Source: Multifurca ochricompacta
Lineage: Eukaryota > Basidiomycota > Agaricomycetes > Russulales > Russulaceae
Direction of reading: 5' to 3'
Assembly: GCA_022496185.1 (NCBI GenBank)
Contig: WTXG01000087.1
Coordinates: 1 to 64,000 of the forward strand
DNA length: 64,000 nt
Every line of letters begins with the position of its first letter. Position 1 is the stretch's first letter. Positions 33,596-43,862 of this stretch are shown here, piece after piece. Position numbers and translations under genes: made by a program. The notes below the pieces were generated by a model, which saw only the letters and a list, made by a program, of their open reading frames with translations, had not been told where the DNA came from and searched no databases.

Positions 33596-34356
33596 TTGAC
33601 CAACGTCCAGACCTTGGAGGGGGGTAGCCTGTCCGTTAGATCGGCTTGTTCTTGTCCCCCTCTTATCGACGCCCATCCAGATCTAGATTTAGCACATCGA
33701 GTGCAAAATGAGAAACATACGCACATTCTACATCTAGCAAGATACAGAGCAAAGCATAACATTCTGCACCAGGGGCAGATACATAAATTCACCTATGTTT
33801 TTGCCAGTGAGCATGTCAGAATGTTATGTTTTACGGTGGCGGCTAGATTTAAACAATGAACAACATATTTTGCCTTGTGCAAAACGCGGCAGCCCCCAGC
33901 TGTGTGGACAGCGTTGAACCCTGATGAACGATTGTCGTACACATGAGAAACGCACTGCAGCGTCATCTCACTGGCGAACCAAAGCACGACTTCCATCCTA
34001 CAGAGGGCGTCAATGGTTAGCCGTCAAACGCAAGGCTCCCGCCTTTCTCGCTCGTCTTGGAAGCAGTGCCCACAAACGCTTCTTTGTCGACCTTGCTGAT
34101 AAGACTTACCTACGCCTTAACTGGCCACGCACCAATTGACGAACATAGCACTTTCCATTGTAACCATTGCAGAGCCAACGTTCTACACTCACGTGAACAC
34201 GTTCTGACAAATTGCAAGTATGTTTCCTCTTTTCTCTCTCATTACTTTACTGGAAAACACATTCAAAAAAAAAAAAACGATGATCTCATCGCTCAATTCT
34301 TAAAAAATAATCCATTGGTACTCTCTTTCGAGGACCTTCCTCTCGATGTACCATGA
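33596..34356 (+). pseudogene. LINE ORF2 C-terminal remnant (zinc-binding region)
   Basis: Decayed fragments in several frames. The most telling, 34057-34356, reads TYALTGHAPIDEHSTFHCNH then CRANVLHSREHVLTNCKYV, the CX2C...H...C signature seen at the end of fungal LINE ORF2 proteins after the RNase H domain, and ends FEDLPLDVP. Upstream (33596-33859) a short frame contains DLAHRVQNEKHTHILHLARY. There is an A-run at 34266-34277 but no clear tail or duplication. This is inferred from a remembered family signature. Confidence 0.5.
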
Positions 34357-34449
34357 AATTTTCTTTCTCCTCTTTTTGAATACTTATAAACGCGTCACTA
34401 CGTTTCTTTTCAGCTGCACTACTGTATAGCGGACATTATGTGTCTCTCT

Positions 34450-34961
34450 TGTCAAACAATCATGCTGCTGGTTATACTGACTGCAGTTAGTAGCAGGTTA
34501 GGCTAGAAAAGACAAGTAACTTCAGAGATAGAAGGAACTCTATATTACTACACTACTGACCTAGAAAAGACAAGTACTACATAGAGCGTTAGTCTAAAGG
34601 AAGTAGGGAGTAAAGTAGATGGGACTTACACTTCAGAGATAGAAGGAACTCTGAAGTGTAAGAGACGAAACAGACACCCTTATATACCCATAGGGGCCAG
34701 GGGAAATGGTCTGTGCGCACTGGGAATAAGTCCACAAGTGCCGGACAATGAACAGAGAGGGATAAAGGCCATTGGCCAAGGAAATATCACATGCTTACTG
34801 CGCATTACTAAGTCCATCACTAATCAGCTGAGTAAGGTGAGAAAGAAGTGTAATAAAGATAACATAAAAAGTCCGATACTCCGGAATCTAATCTAATCTA
34901 ATCTACAGCTGAAGCGAACCTTAGATGCCTGAAGCATCTCCAGACACGTCCTGTGTCAACA
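34450..34961 (-). mobile_element. inverted solo copia LTR
   Basis: 512 bp, TGTCAAACAATC...CCTGTGTCAACA, flanked by TCTCT (34445-34449 and 34962-34966). It belongs to the X/Y copia LTR family and retains TATATAAG and the paired stem-loop words on the minus strand. Confidence 0.93.
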
Positions 34962-35112
34962 TCTCTCCTCTCTCTCTCCGACGTCGAGCGCAATGCGTAC
35001 ATACATGTTTCATGTCCATACATACACAAATACAACTTTCCTGAATAAATAAATAAATAAAGAACCATTGTCGTCGTAAACCTTACACGAGGGATTTTCC
35101 GATTAGACGACT

Positions 35113-35496
35113 GTGTCATGTGACCCAGCCCTCTCATTCATAGCTCATAGCCAATGCCTCCCCGTCCAGACGACAACAGGGTTTTTTTGGCCACTTGCGG
35201 ATCAATTGTTGACCGACGTAACTCTAGAAAATATCCGTCCATTAGACGAAGTCAAGAGTACCGTTGACAATGGTCAGGTGTCTGAAAGGATGCCAGGGTA
35301 TCTCCCTACAGCAGGCTCTTTCGTTTTTGCCCAACCCAATAGATCAGGAGACTTTTCCACTTACCAATTCCGTGAGCGGATTGTGTTGATGTTGTCCACG
35401 CTTGCTAAAAAGCTCTCAAAGAAATTTCAAGACAAGTCAGAAATTACGAGTGTAAAGTGTATTGTAGATATGTGGAGGGCACGTGTGTCTGGCTAA
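35113..35496 (+). CDS. hypothetical short ORF
   Basis: 127-codon frame (MSCDPALSFIAHSQCLPVQT). The second half (ERIVLMLSTLAKKLSKKFQD) looks like normal amphipathic protein, but I recognise no family and see no intron-linked continuation. It could be an exon of a decayed gene. The rest of 34967-36700 shows no supportable gene. Confidence 0.25.
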   Translation: MSCDPALSFIAHSQCLPVQTTTGFFWPLADQLLTDVTLENIRPLDEVKSTVDNGQVSERMPGYLPTAGSFVFAQPNRSGDFSTYQFRERIVLMLSTLAKKLSKKFQDKSEITSVKCIVDMWRARVSG

Positions 35497-36719
35497 CACA
35501 AAACATTTAATTCTCAGCTCTACCCGCTATCTGAAATATCTTTCTGCCTGTGGTGTTAACTACCCAGTGTGGAATTATTTCAGAAACTTGTACGTGAAAT
35601 ACATCATTTCTCCACATTTTATTATCCTTTTTTTACTAACATGAAATAATCTATTCTGTTGCTATTTCAGTTCAGCCCTATTTTAGCCATCATGAAATCG
35701 CCCCCTGCCTGTTGTGCCTCTGGGAACTCCATCTATGCTTCATGCATATATATTTTATATGTAGATGTGATGAGGGAATTCTCCGAAGGTAGTAGGATGG
35801 GAAAAGTTTTATTGAGGTCGGAATAACATTCAAGTTCATGGGTTATGGGTCGATCAATGTAGAGCTGGCTTAATAGCAAATAGCAAGGGTTAGTGGGTGT
35901 CGCATCACCGAACGGGAACATCCTCTGGCTCTGGGTTGATGGGTGCCCCGGTTTTTAATGAGGCACGTGATTTCTCGCTGTGCCTCAATTAGTCAGCACA
36001 TTTGGTTATTCCAGTTTTATTTATCCTTCCATTGTTTATTTCTTTTTCCTTACCTTGCGCACTGGTATGGTAATGGTATGAATGAGAGGTACCCACACCG
36101 CGTGTGTAATGGTACTGGTACCTTTCAGGTTCCATCAATGGGGGGACTTTTTCGAAACTATTGTACTCATTCTCCCGAGGAGCGCTGTTAACTCGCAAAA
36201 GCAGGAATCTTTATCAACTTTGCGCCAGATGCTGTCACTGTCAATTAACACTGCGGCGGAGTTCCAAGGAGCAAGGAGAGGAGACAATTAAGGTGCCTCA
36301 ATTGGGAGGCAAAACAAAAAGAGCCACTTAGGCGGGAATGTCGGCCCGGTCCGAGTGGTCAGGTCATCCTTTTCGACGTCGACGACGAGTCTACGACGAG
36401 GTCGTCCTAGACGAGATGGAGGCTGAACGTTGTTCGAACGTTTGGAAACTTTCCATGGCCGTGGCACGCACAATTCAATCTCATTAACTTCCTTTTTTTT
36501 CTATCAGGAACGAGGATAAAAGAATCCTTTTTTTCCTATTATCGGGGGGGGGGGGGTTCTCCACTCCACAGTTATACGCCCTGCTCCCCAATAATGCCAA
36601 CACTCGACTTTTTTTTTGTTTCCTTCCAAACCCCGTTTTTGTTACATGTACAAGTCCAAGCCACATAAAAGAATCATATTGACCCCTCCACCTTTCCCCC
36701 AACTCAACACATCCGAACG

Positions 36720-36812
36720 CAAGTCGTTCCCCCCCTCCCCCTCCCCCACTTTACTTTCCCTTTCCCTTTCCCTTTACTTTTCCCTTCACCTTTCCCTTTC
36801 CCCTCTTATTTG
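36720..36812 (+). promoter_or_regulatory. pyrimidine-rich promoter tract
   Basis: Almost unbroken C/T tract (repeats of CCCTTT) ending two bases before the start codon region of the DUF6593-like gene at 36815. CT-rich blocks directly upstream of the start are common in strongly expressed fungal genes. I see no clear TATA box. Confidence 0.45.
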
Positions 36813-36814
36813 GC

Positions 36815-37713
36815 ATGGCCACTACAACCATTTACGCCACTCAGGTATCCGCTGGCGGATACACCCACACTCACGTACACGGCTATCGTCCCATCTCACG
36901 CCCTCCCACTCCCGTGAGCCCCACATTGGTCAACCCACCACCGCGCTACACCCAGCGTCCGTCGATCAAGCTCAGCGTCTCTAGCGCGGGTACAGACATT
37001 CTCAACGCTGTCGTGACCGATGAGACGGGCAAATTGTTATACTCCACCTCGAGTAACTCGAAGCGCACGAAGCTGCTCTCGTGCGGAAATAGTAACAATA
37101 ACAACAGCAGCAGCAGCAGTAACAAAGCAGAGGTGGCCACTGTCGAGTGGGATCGATCTAGTCCACGTATTATGTTCCGAGGGAAGAAGATGAAGTGTAA
37201 GGAATGGCTCCCACTCGCAGGGTCTGAGACCGAGTACGTTTCCCGTGGTTTTTCTTTTTTTTAATTTTTTAACTTAAAAGTGCCCTCGCCCGTGCGCCTG
37301 CTGCTGTTTACGCAAAATTGACCAGGGCTCGCACCCTCACGCACGGTGATGCACAATTCACCTGGATGCAGAATTCAACCTCTGGCTACGTGCGTATTCC
37401 CCCCCCCCCTCCCCCCCCTTTCCCTCCTCTCCGTCGTCCCTTTCACGCGAACTGACCTGGACCCCCCCCCTCTCAGATGATCCCAGCCGACCGACCTGGT
37501 CTCGCTGTGGCAAAGTGGCGTATCAAGTCACGTACCGACCAACTCCGTCTGGAGATATTTCAAGAGGCACTCGTGGAACCCGGTCTTCTCGAAGCCATCA
37601 TCCTTTCCATCGTCTTGCTTAGGTCAGGACGCACCCTTGGAGACACTTCCGAGGGAATCCCCTTTTCTTCCCCGAGATTCTACTCCATGTCTGGCATCAT
37701 GCAAACACGTTGA
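36815..37713 (+). CDS. DUF6593-like small protein, copy 1 (three exons)
   Basis: Exons 36815-37233, 37326-37389 and 37477-37713, with introns GTACGT...CCAG (92 bp) and GTGCGT...CTCAG (87 bp). The joined frame is 239 residues. N-terminus: Thr/Pro-rich. Core: SIKLSVSSAGTDILNAVVTD, GKLLYSTSS, a low-complexity Asn/Ser run, VEWDRSSPRIMFRGKKMKCK, EWLPL, then AQFTWMQ and AVAKWRIKSRTDQLRLEIFQ with a hydrophobic C-terminal LLEAIILSIVLLRSGR. This order (G-x-LY, W-D...P, WLP, F-W, hydrophobic end with LLRS/R) fits the basidiomycete family DUF6593, whose function is unknown. It is paired in tandem with the gene at 38519, whose intron phases are the same. Confidence 0.8.
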
Positions 37714-38518
37714 GGCTTTTTTTTTTCTTTTCCCTTTAGATAACCGAAACGAAATGATGATGATGTCAGAGTTATGGTAAATGTTATGCCTGTTTTGTTG
37801 TATGTATTTACTTGTTATATGCAATGTACCCTTGCGATCCTTCCGTCGCTCCATCTTCTGTACCTGTACCAATAGCACTTATGTTGTTCGCTGTGCGGCT
37901 TTTTAATCAGTAAACCTCATTTTATTTCATTTTCTCTCTCCAACTCTTTAAGCAGTTCCTAGAGCGTCTTTGACGCGTTTTTGGGGATTTTCTGCCGGTG
38001 GCTCAGTCATTGATCATCATGAGTTGAACTGTACGTTTTTATACTATGTCATGCATGAAGATGATCTTGTGTGCACAAGAAACCTAAGGGGGGTAGGGGG
38101 GGGGGGGTAGACAACTGAACAAGGAGCAACATAATGTGCACTTTGTAGTTGTTAATTTTGTAGTTTCATACATACAGCCCCGCAACAAGCACAGGGTTCT
38201 TCTTGTTCCCCTTCGCTTGTCTCTCTCGGTTCTCGGGGGTTTACTTATCGGATCAGCCCATCACCACCATTGAGTTATCCAATTATTTTTAGGCAAAGTT
38301 GTTGAAACGAAACAAACTGTACACCCAAAAATGGATATAAAGAAACGTCCGAAAATGGACATCACCTTGTCCTCCTCCTCCTCCTCCTCTTTGCCACAGA
38401 ACAAGTGATCCCTCAGACAGCCCACTTGAACTACTACATAAATATCCATCATGACGACTAACAAAGAACCCAAACTCAAAACCCAACAACAACCCCTACG
38501 CACACATTATATCAAAAA

Positions 38519-39556
38519 ATGGCCACCATGATCTTCACCGAGCCACCAGCTTATACTCCAGGGGGTCCTACGTTAAACCAACCACGACAACAAGATGATG
38601 TCCTTGAAGATGTCCTTCGTCCATCCTCTTCTACACCCCCACCAGCATACACAGAACGTACAGCACGTAAATTCAATATAATCTCCTCCTCTGGCACTGG
38701 CACTGGCACTGGCACTGGCATTGGCATTCTGAACGCGTCAATAATTGATGCTGTGACCGGTCGTTTGATCTACACCACCTCCACAGATCCCAAGATTAAA
38801 AAGACCTCGGTCCAGAGGAGGAGGCGCGTCGTCGGTGTCTCAACATCGTCCTCGGAGTATCTCCTCTCCGATTCAGATACCGAGTCTTCCTTAACGTGCT
38901 CGTCGTCGGATAACGAAGGGATAGAACTAGCTCGATTTGGGTGGGATCGCTCAAGTCCACGCGTGCGATTGTTGTTGTTCGACGTGAAGAAGAAGAAGAA
39001 GCAACCCAAGGTGAAATGTAAAGATTGGCTCCCACTCGTTGGCACTACTGCCACTTCAAAGTCGAATACTTTACGGTACGGGTACCCTTTTTTTTTTTTC
39101 ATTGTTAAAGAAAAAGACTGATTGGTTTGGGTCGTCGTTTTAGGTCCCGCTTGCTCACGCTACATGACATGCGATACATAATCACAGAGCGCAAAGACGG
39201 CGTCGGCTATGTATGTTACCCTCATCATCCCCCCTCCTTTTTCCTCCTCACTCTTCTAAATCTGTTATTTACATATCTAGCTTCTCCGCGCCGACAACAA
39301 CAACAACAATACCTCCTCCCCTACATCCTTCCTCCCTCTCGCACGCTGGCGTGCAACATCGTCCGAAGATGCCATAGTCTCACAACAACGACTCGAACTC
39401 TTCGAAGAAACGATCACTACGCCAGGTCTGTTTGACGCTCTCGTCCTCGCTCTCGTCGTCTTGCAATCCCGACAACCGCTTGGTGACGACTTGCCCGACT
39501 CTCTCGATTTGACTTCACCCAAATTTTATGGTGTCGGTGACCTTACTTGGCGTTGA
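38519..39556 (+). CDS. DUF6593-like small protein, copy 2 (three exons)
   Basis: Exons 38519-39075, 39144-39210 and 39281-39556, with introns GTACGG...TTTAG (68 bp) and GTATGT...TCTAG (70 bp). The joined frame is 299 residues. It matches copy 1 in order and intron phase: GILNASIIDAVTGRLIYTTS, FGWDRSSPRVR, CKDWLPLVG, MRYIITERKDGVGY, then LELFEETITTPGLFDALVLA and the C-terminal DSLDLTSPKFYGVGD (SPRFYSMSG in copy 1). It differs by a Ser/Asp-rich insert (SSSEYLLSDSDTESSL) and a GTGTGTG run from a (GGCACT)n microsatellite at 38694-38720. It is an obvious tandem duplicate, diverged for a long time. Function unknown. Confidence 0.82.
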
Positions 39557-40257
39557 CGTATAACACAAATAATATCTGAAATAGTTTTTTCTTTTTTTTG
39601 TGTCTATTATTGTATACCTTGGATGGACTTTTCTATTTAGGAGGGGTAAGGGGTGAGGAGCTCGTTTATATATAGGCATGTATAATTTAGCTCCGTGATT
39701 ATCTTCGCGAAAACCCCGAACAGAAGAAGCCTTTGATCCCTACCTTTCTATTCATTCATGGCAGTCCACACCAATGGCTCGAACAGCATCAGTTCTGAAT
39801 TATGCGCTGAATGGGCTACTTACTGAGCATGCTGAACGAATGCTGGGATAGTTTAAATTCGGATGAACGTCGTATGAAAACATCAAGACTGGGTTGATCC
39901 GCATTTGAGCCTACTCAGGTCTTTTCGTCGGCCTCGTCGCCATAGTTTCATTCTTCACATGGCAGCTTGAAATGAAAGACCTTTCGTGTAACCTCTATTC
40001 CAGTCTGTTTATCGAAATCTGGCAGGGTGAGCGACGAGCTTAACGTTCTTAAGGGAAAAAAAAACCCCCCGATGTAAAGACTCGGAAAGAAATAGAAAAC
40101 GAAACGAATCATGGAAATGAAAAGACAGCCATGGTCAACGAGGGAGGATATGGAAGAAACTTGGCAAAGATTTTCATACCACGCCCAAGCTAGAGAACCC
40201 GGGTGATGAATCATGAAGGAAAGAAGGATAGCACTACAAAAATATACAAGTGTGGTG
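39557..40257. other. intergenic, no gene seen
   Basis: Only short frames without recognisable content. A GA-rich stretch follows at 40300-40330 inside the repeat that starts at 40258. Confidence 0.5.
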
Positions 40258-40866
40258 TACGATCGCGAGACCGTGTGAGTTCGATGCGGAGAGAGGTTTT
40301 TTCGCGAGAAAGAGAGAGAGAGGAGAGAAAAAAGTGTTTGATATTGATGATATCCGATGGATGCCGAAATCGTCGATGGTGCTGATGCGTCGAAAATGCT
40401 AGATGCGCCGAATGTGCTAATATGCCGAATATGTCGAAGATTTTGCTGGCTCGTTGCTGCTGTTTCCGTTTGACCTTGTGCTTGTCGTCGTCGAGATAGT
40501 TGCTTTAGTACTCAAGAGAAGAGAAAGTGAGACAGAGAGAATAGCCATTTTTGGTCTGCTTTTGCTGCCTGATCCTACTACAAGCAAAGTATGTACATTC
40601 ATATACCTGTAGAGAGACCTAAGAGAAGTGCGGTTATGAAGTAGAATTTAGGGAGAAAAAGGTTAAAGCCGTGAGAGGCGAGAGCGAGATGAAAGTGAGA
40701 ATGAACGGACAGGCGGCCCGGAACGAAAGATGCTAAATAATTTGTTTCGTGCTATGTATCATCAATCAGATTTGTACTGTATCAGAGTCAGTCCGAAACT
40801 AAAGTCGAATTAATGTCAGAAATTTTATTATCAGAACTTTTTAATGAAAGAGAGTGAGTAGTGACA
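40258..40866 (-). repeat. LTR-like repeat, duplicated at 47213-47891
   Basis: Begins TGTACGATCGCGAGACCG and ends near GTAGTGACA. It aligns with 47213-47891 throughout, with an extra Gln/Ser-type micro-repeat in the other copy. It shares words with the LTRs at 44256-44865 and 51199-51760 (CCTACTACAAGCA, AGAGAGACC, GTATGTAC), so it is probably an LTR of a related copia family, minus orientation. Exact ends are uncertain and no target duplication is found. Confidence 0.5.
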
Positions 40867-41195
40867 TTCGGGAAAAGTGGGTTGAAGGCGTGAGAAGGAA
40901 AAGCGGACCGTAACGGGCCGAGGTGGATGGCGCCGTGGCCGTGGCTGTGTGGCCGATTTCCTGGGGAGAAGAAACCTCAGCGGCACCTGGCCAAAATTAG
41001 GGCCCCGCTCAAGGCTTTCATGTTGACGGCTTCCAAACAACTATTATGATCACAGCCGTTTTTATAACAAGTTATCATTCTCATTCCATAAAAGAAAAGG
41101 TGGATATGGCCATATTCTATATTCTATGACATCCAGTCTGTAGTTAAACCCGCCTTTAGGTTTCGGGCCCATAGACTTGGAGCATGCCCACGACT

Positions 41196-42459
41196 TTACA
41201 ACTTGGAGTCATCAACATGCTGGGGGCCGACGTCGTAATCCTCTGCGCGCGCCTTCGGCAACAAAGTCGCACACCGCGTCTTCTGGATCTCTTGCGCTTT
41301 ACTTCCAAAGTATCGCCCACTTTCAAAGTTCCACTGATCATTCCCTCTCACCCAGATAGCGAACCCGTCCACATATTGCGCCAGCTCCGAGTCCACTGGC
41401 TCACCAAACTTCGGAATATCGTTCTCGTATATCTTCATAAACTTCGCTTCCAGCTTCTTATGATGTTCGCCAACCCAATCCATGGCCCCTTGGACGTCGG
41501 TCTTCTTCTCCTGCATGACAACCGTTATTATATTGTGGTCGGCGTCCCCGCGAGACTGCTCTATGTTATATGAAGACATATCCTAAGTCAAGCGCAAGTT
41601 TGTCAGACTTGGGACCCAATGGAAGCAGGTGCAACCTACATTGGCCACCCAAATCATGTCGGTAGCCAACATTGATAATTCCTCAATGACAGGGTGGTTA
41701 ACAGCCTCGTCGGGGAGGTTCATTCCTAATTCGACGAGCGCAAAAGCTGGCGCGCCACCAATGGTTTCTCTTCTGGCTTCAATGTACTCCTCGATGTTTC
41801 GAATATGCCCGCGGTTTCTATCTGCTGCCTGCTTTACAAGCTCTTTTGAGAAAGCGTCGAAGCTGGCTATGAACCGTTTCTGTGATCCGGGACTAGCCGT
41901 CTTGACAGCCAGCTCCCAGTACCTAAATGAATACCTTCAACACGTGTCCTCGCACTTTCTTATATGCCTTACTGTCTGGTGACCTCGCCGCCGATCCATT
42001 CACCTTTGGGACGAGGGACGTGCGGGTTGCGTAGGGCGTCCATAGCGATGTCTGCATAAACCTGAGCTTCTTCCGCGGTCGCCCTATCTGTATACTCGTC
42101 AAACACGAAGACCATGTTCATAAAGTCGCAACCGGTCCGCAGGCGTGCTTTAGGTAAAGAGTTAGCATGCACGATTACTTGGTCTCGGTCGACATTGACC
42201 TACCTTTGTCGTGAAATGGGTACGTCATGCATGCAAGAAGACCTGGCAGGAGTTGAGCCCATGAACTGGTCAAAAATGGGTGGTCCTGGCTCTTACTGAA
42301 TTCGCAGCGATCAAAGGCGTCCTGAGCTCTGGGGCTGAAAGCTTTAAGGCTTCTCAACCACTCTGCGGATGCTGCCCTGACCTCAACGTGGTCGGGGCTG
42401 ATTTGACGAGGCCATTTCCAGTTCTTCAAGGTGTCGGGGAGATAGTATTTATTGGACAT
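41196..42459 (-). CDS. sesquiterpene synthase (terpene cyclase), intact
   Basis: Class I terpene cyclase, expected to cyclise farnesyl diphosphate in the cytosol. Exons on the minus strand: 42459-42297, 42242-42204, 42147-41973, 41922-41640 and 41582-41196; introns of 54, 56, 50 and 57 bp, all GT-AG and frame-consistent; 348 residues, the normal size for basidiomycete enzymes. Start [19 protein letters not shown] is the family N-terminus. The first metal site is DEYTD in FVFDEYTD. The second is NDMSSYNIE in [16 protein letters not shown], split across the exon 4-5 junction. The C-terminal RYFGSK supplies the RY pair. All catalytic motifs are present. The product cannot be told from sequence. 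Its copies at 48253-49514 and 62306-63180 are broken, so this is the only likely active one here. Confidence 0.92.
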
Positions 42460-43304
42460 GGTCGAGGGTCCGGTATTAAAATACAGTGAGTGATGAGAGT
42501 TTGGATGAGAGGGCGGGATGAGGAGCTTGTTTAACGCATCATGAAGCTGTTTTTAAGTCTGTGAATGACCCTCATTCCGACTTTACTTTCAAACTGATCA
42601 ACTCATCGTGGTATCGGCAAACGTGCAGAAACCAGACCGTGACTAGTGACTCCGGTTTCGATTCATTTCCAATTCCGATGGGCTTGTCTGTTAAGCGTAC
42701 ATTCTGGTCCAGGACAGAAGTATCCGTAACCCTGACTTCTAAGCTCGCTTTCCCGCTCGCCACCATGACACGCCCTCCACTATTCGTGGATATCTAACAT
42801 ACTACCATGCCATAACTGTCTTAACATTGTCTTAAGGTTCCCCTACCATCTTGTTTATACCCCCAGTATCTCTTTTAGGCTTTTCCCTTCACGTCAGGTT
42901 TAATCCCAGCATCCATGACTTCAATTATGCAGACTTGAAAAAAAACATTTATCTCGGATGATGTCAACAACTGAAGGTAAGTTTTATTCAAGAAGGCATC
43001 TGCATTGAATGGCTTTCATTACCGTCAGCTATATCCTCTCAAGTCTCAGCCATCCTCCTGGCCAACGAGCGCCATTTTAATTTTACTACGACCAGTTCTC
43101 ATTTTGTATCCCTTCCCAGTTCTGCACCGGCTCGTGTGATTCACATTGCGCGCTACCCTCATTCCGTAAGGTCGTGCACTCGTATATTCAATGCCAAGCC
43201 AAATAACTTCCTTGGCGCTGAAAAAATGAACCCCATCGCTAGTACTGAGGTTGCGTATGAACAAAAGTAAAGGATAATAAATATACTTGGGTAGATAATA
43301 TCGT

Positions 43305-43583
43305 TTATGCACAAATTATAATGGTATTGTGTTGGCAGGCATTGGCATGCAGCTCCCAAATGGTGGATACGTTTCTTGGAGGGAGGGTAATACAGCAGTA
43401 AGGTGACGGCACAAGATATACGACGTCTTGTAAAGGTCCAGCAAGACCGGAAACGATGAAAGGTTTTCTTGATACTACTTGGTCATGGACCACAGTCCAT
43501 AATGGTATACGCACTCGCATGGTTTTTTTGGGCACTCTAAATCTTGGTTTCCGAACTCCCTTGGGAGCTTTCAAGCCCCTCAT
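43305..43583 (-). CDS. ORF conserved between the two duplicated segments, doubtful
   Basis: 92-codon frame (RVRIPLWTVVHDQVVS, GLAGPLQDVVYLVPSPYCC) also open in the partner segment at 50069-50338 with several amino-acid changes. I recognise no family. Open frames persist in young duplicates by chance, so this may be non-coding sequence upstream of the terpene synthase. Confidence 0.25.
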   Translation of the reverse strand: MRGLKAPKGVRKPRFRVPKKTMRVRIPLWTVVHDQVVSRKPFIVSGLAGPLQDVVYLVPSPYCCITLPPRNVSTIWELHANACQHNTIIICA

Positions 43584-43862
43584 GCATTATCGCTTCTCAT
43601 AATACTCCCACACTTAGACGGCATTTCCCACGGCAGAGGGGCATGAGATGTATGTACGTCTTTTTTGGTTAGCCGATCAAGACATTCTGAGGACTCCAAG
43701 AAGTCGGTGTGGGTGTGGGTCACCACTCATTAACGGCATATGTTGGGAAATTGTGAAGGGGGGCTTAACTACGTACCGTAGTGGCCCAAATTGATGAGAG
43801 CAGCTGAGTTTAGTTAGATAGATAAGCAAGCTACTTATTTTAGTAGTGAGTCTTGTGGGTGT

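Larger units (their letters stand above)
40258..43585. repeat. segmental duplication, copy 1 (partner 47213-50340)
   Basis: Direct duplicate of about 3.1-3.3 kb containing an LTR-like repeat, a complete sesquiterpene synthase gene and its upstream region. Identity in the gene part is high (a few differences per 100 bp). An extra stretch upstream of the gene (about 42790-43020) is missing from the partner. The partner lies about 7 kb to the right in the same orientation. Confidence 0.88.
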
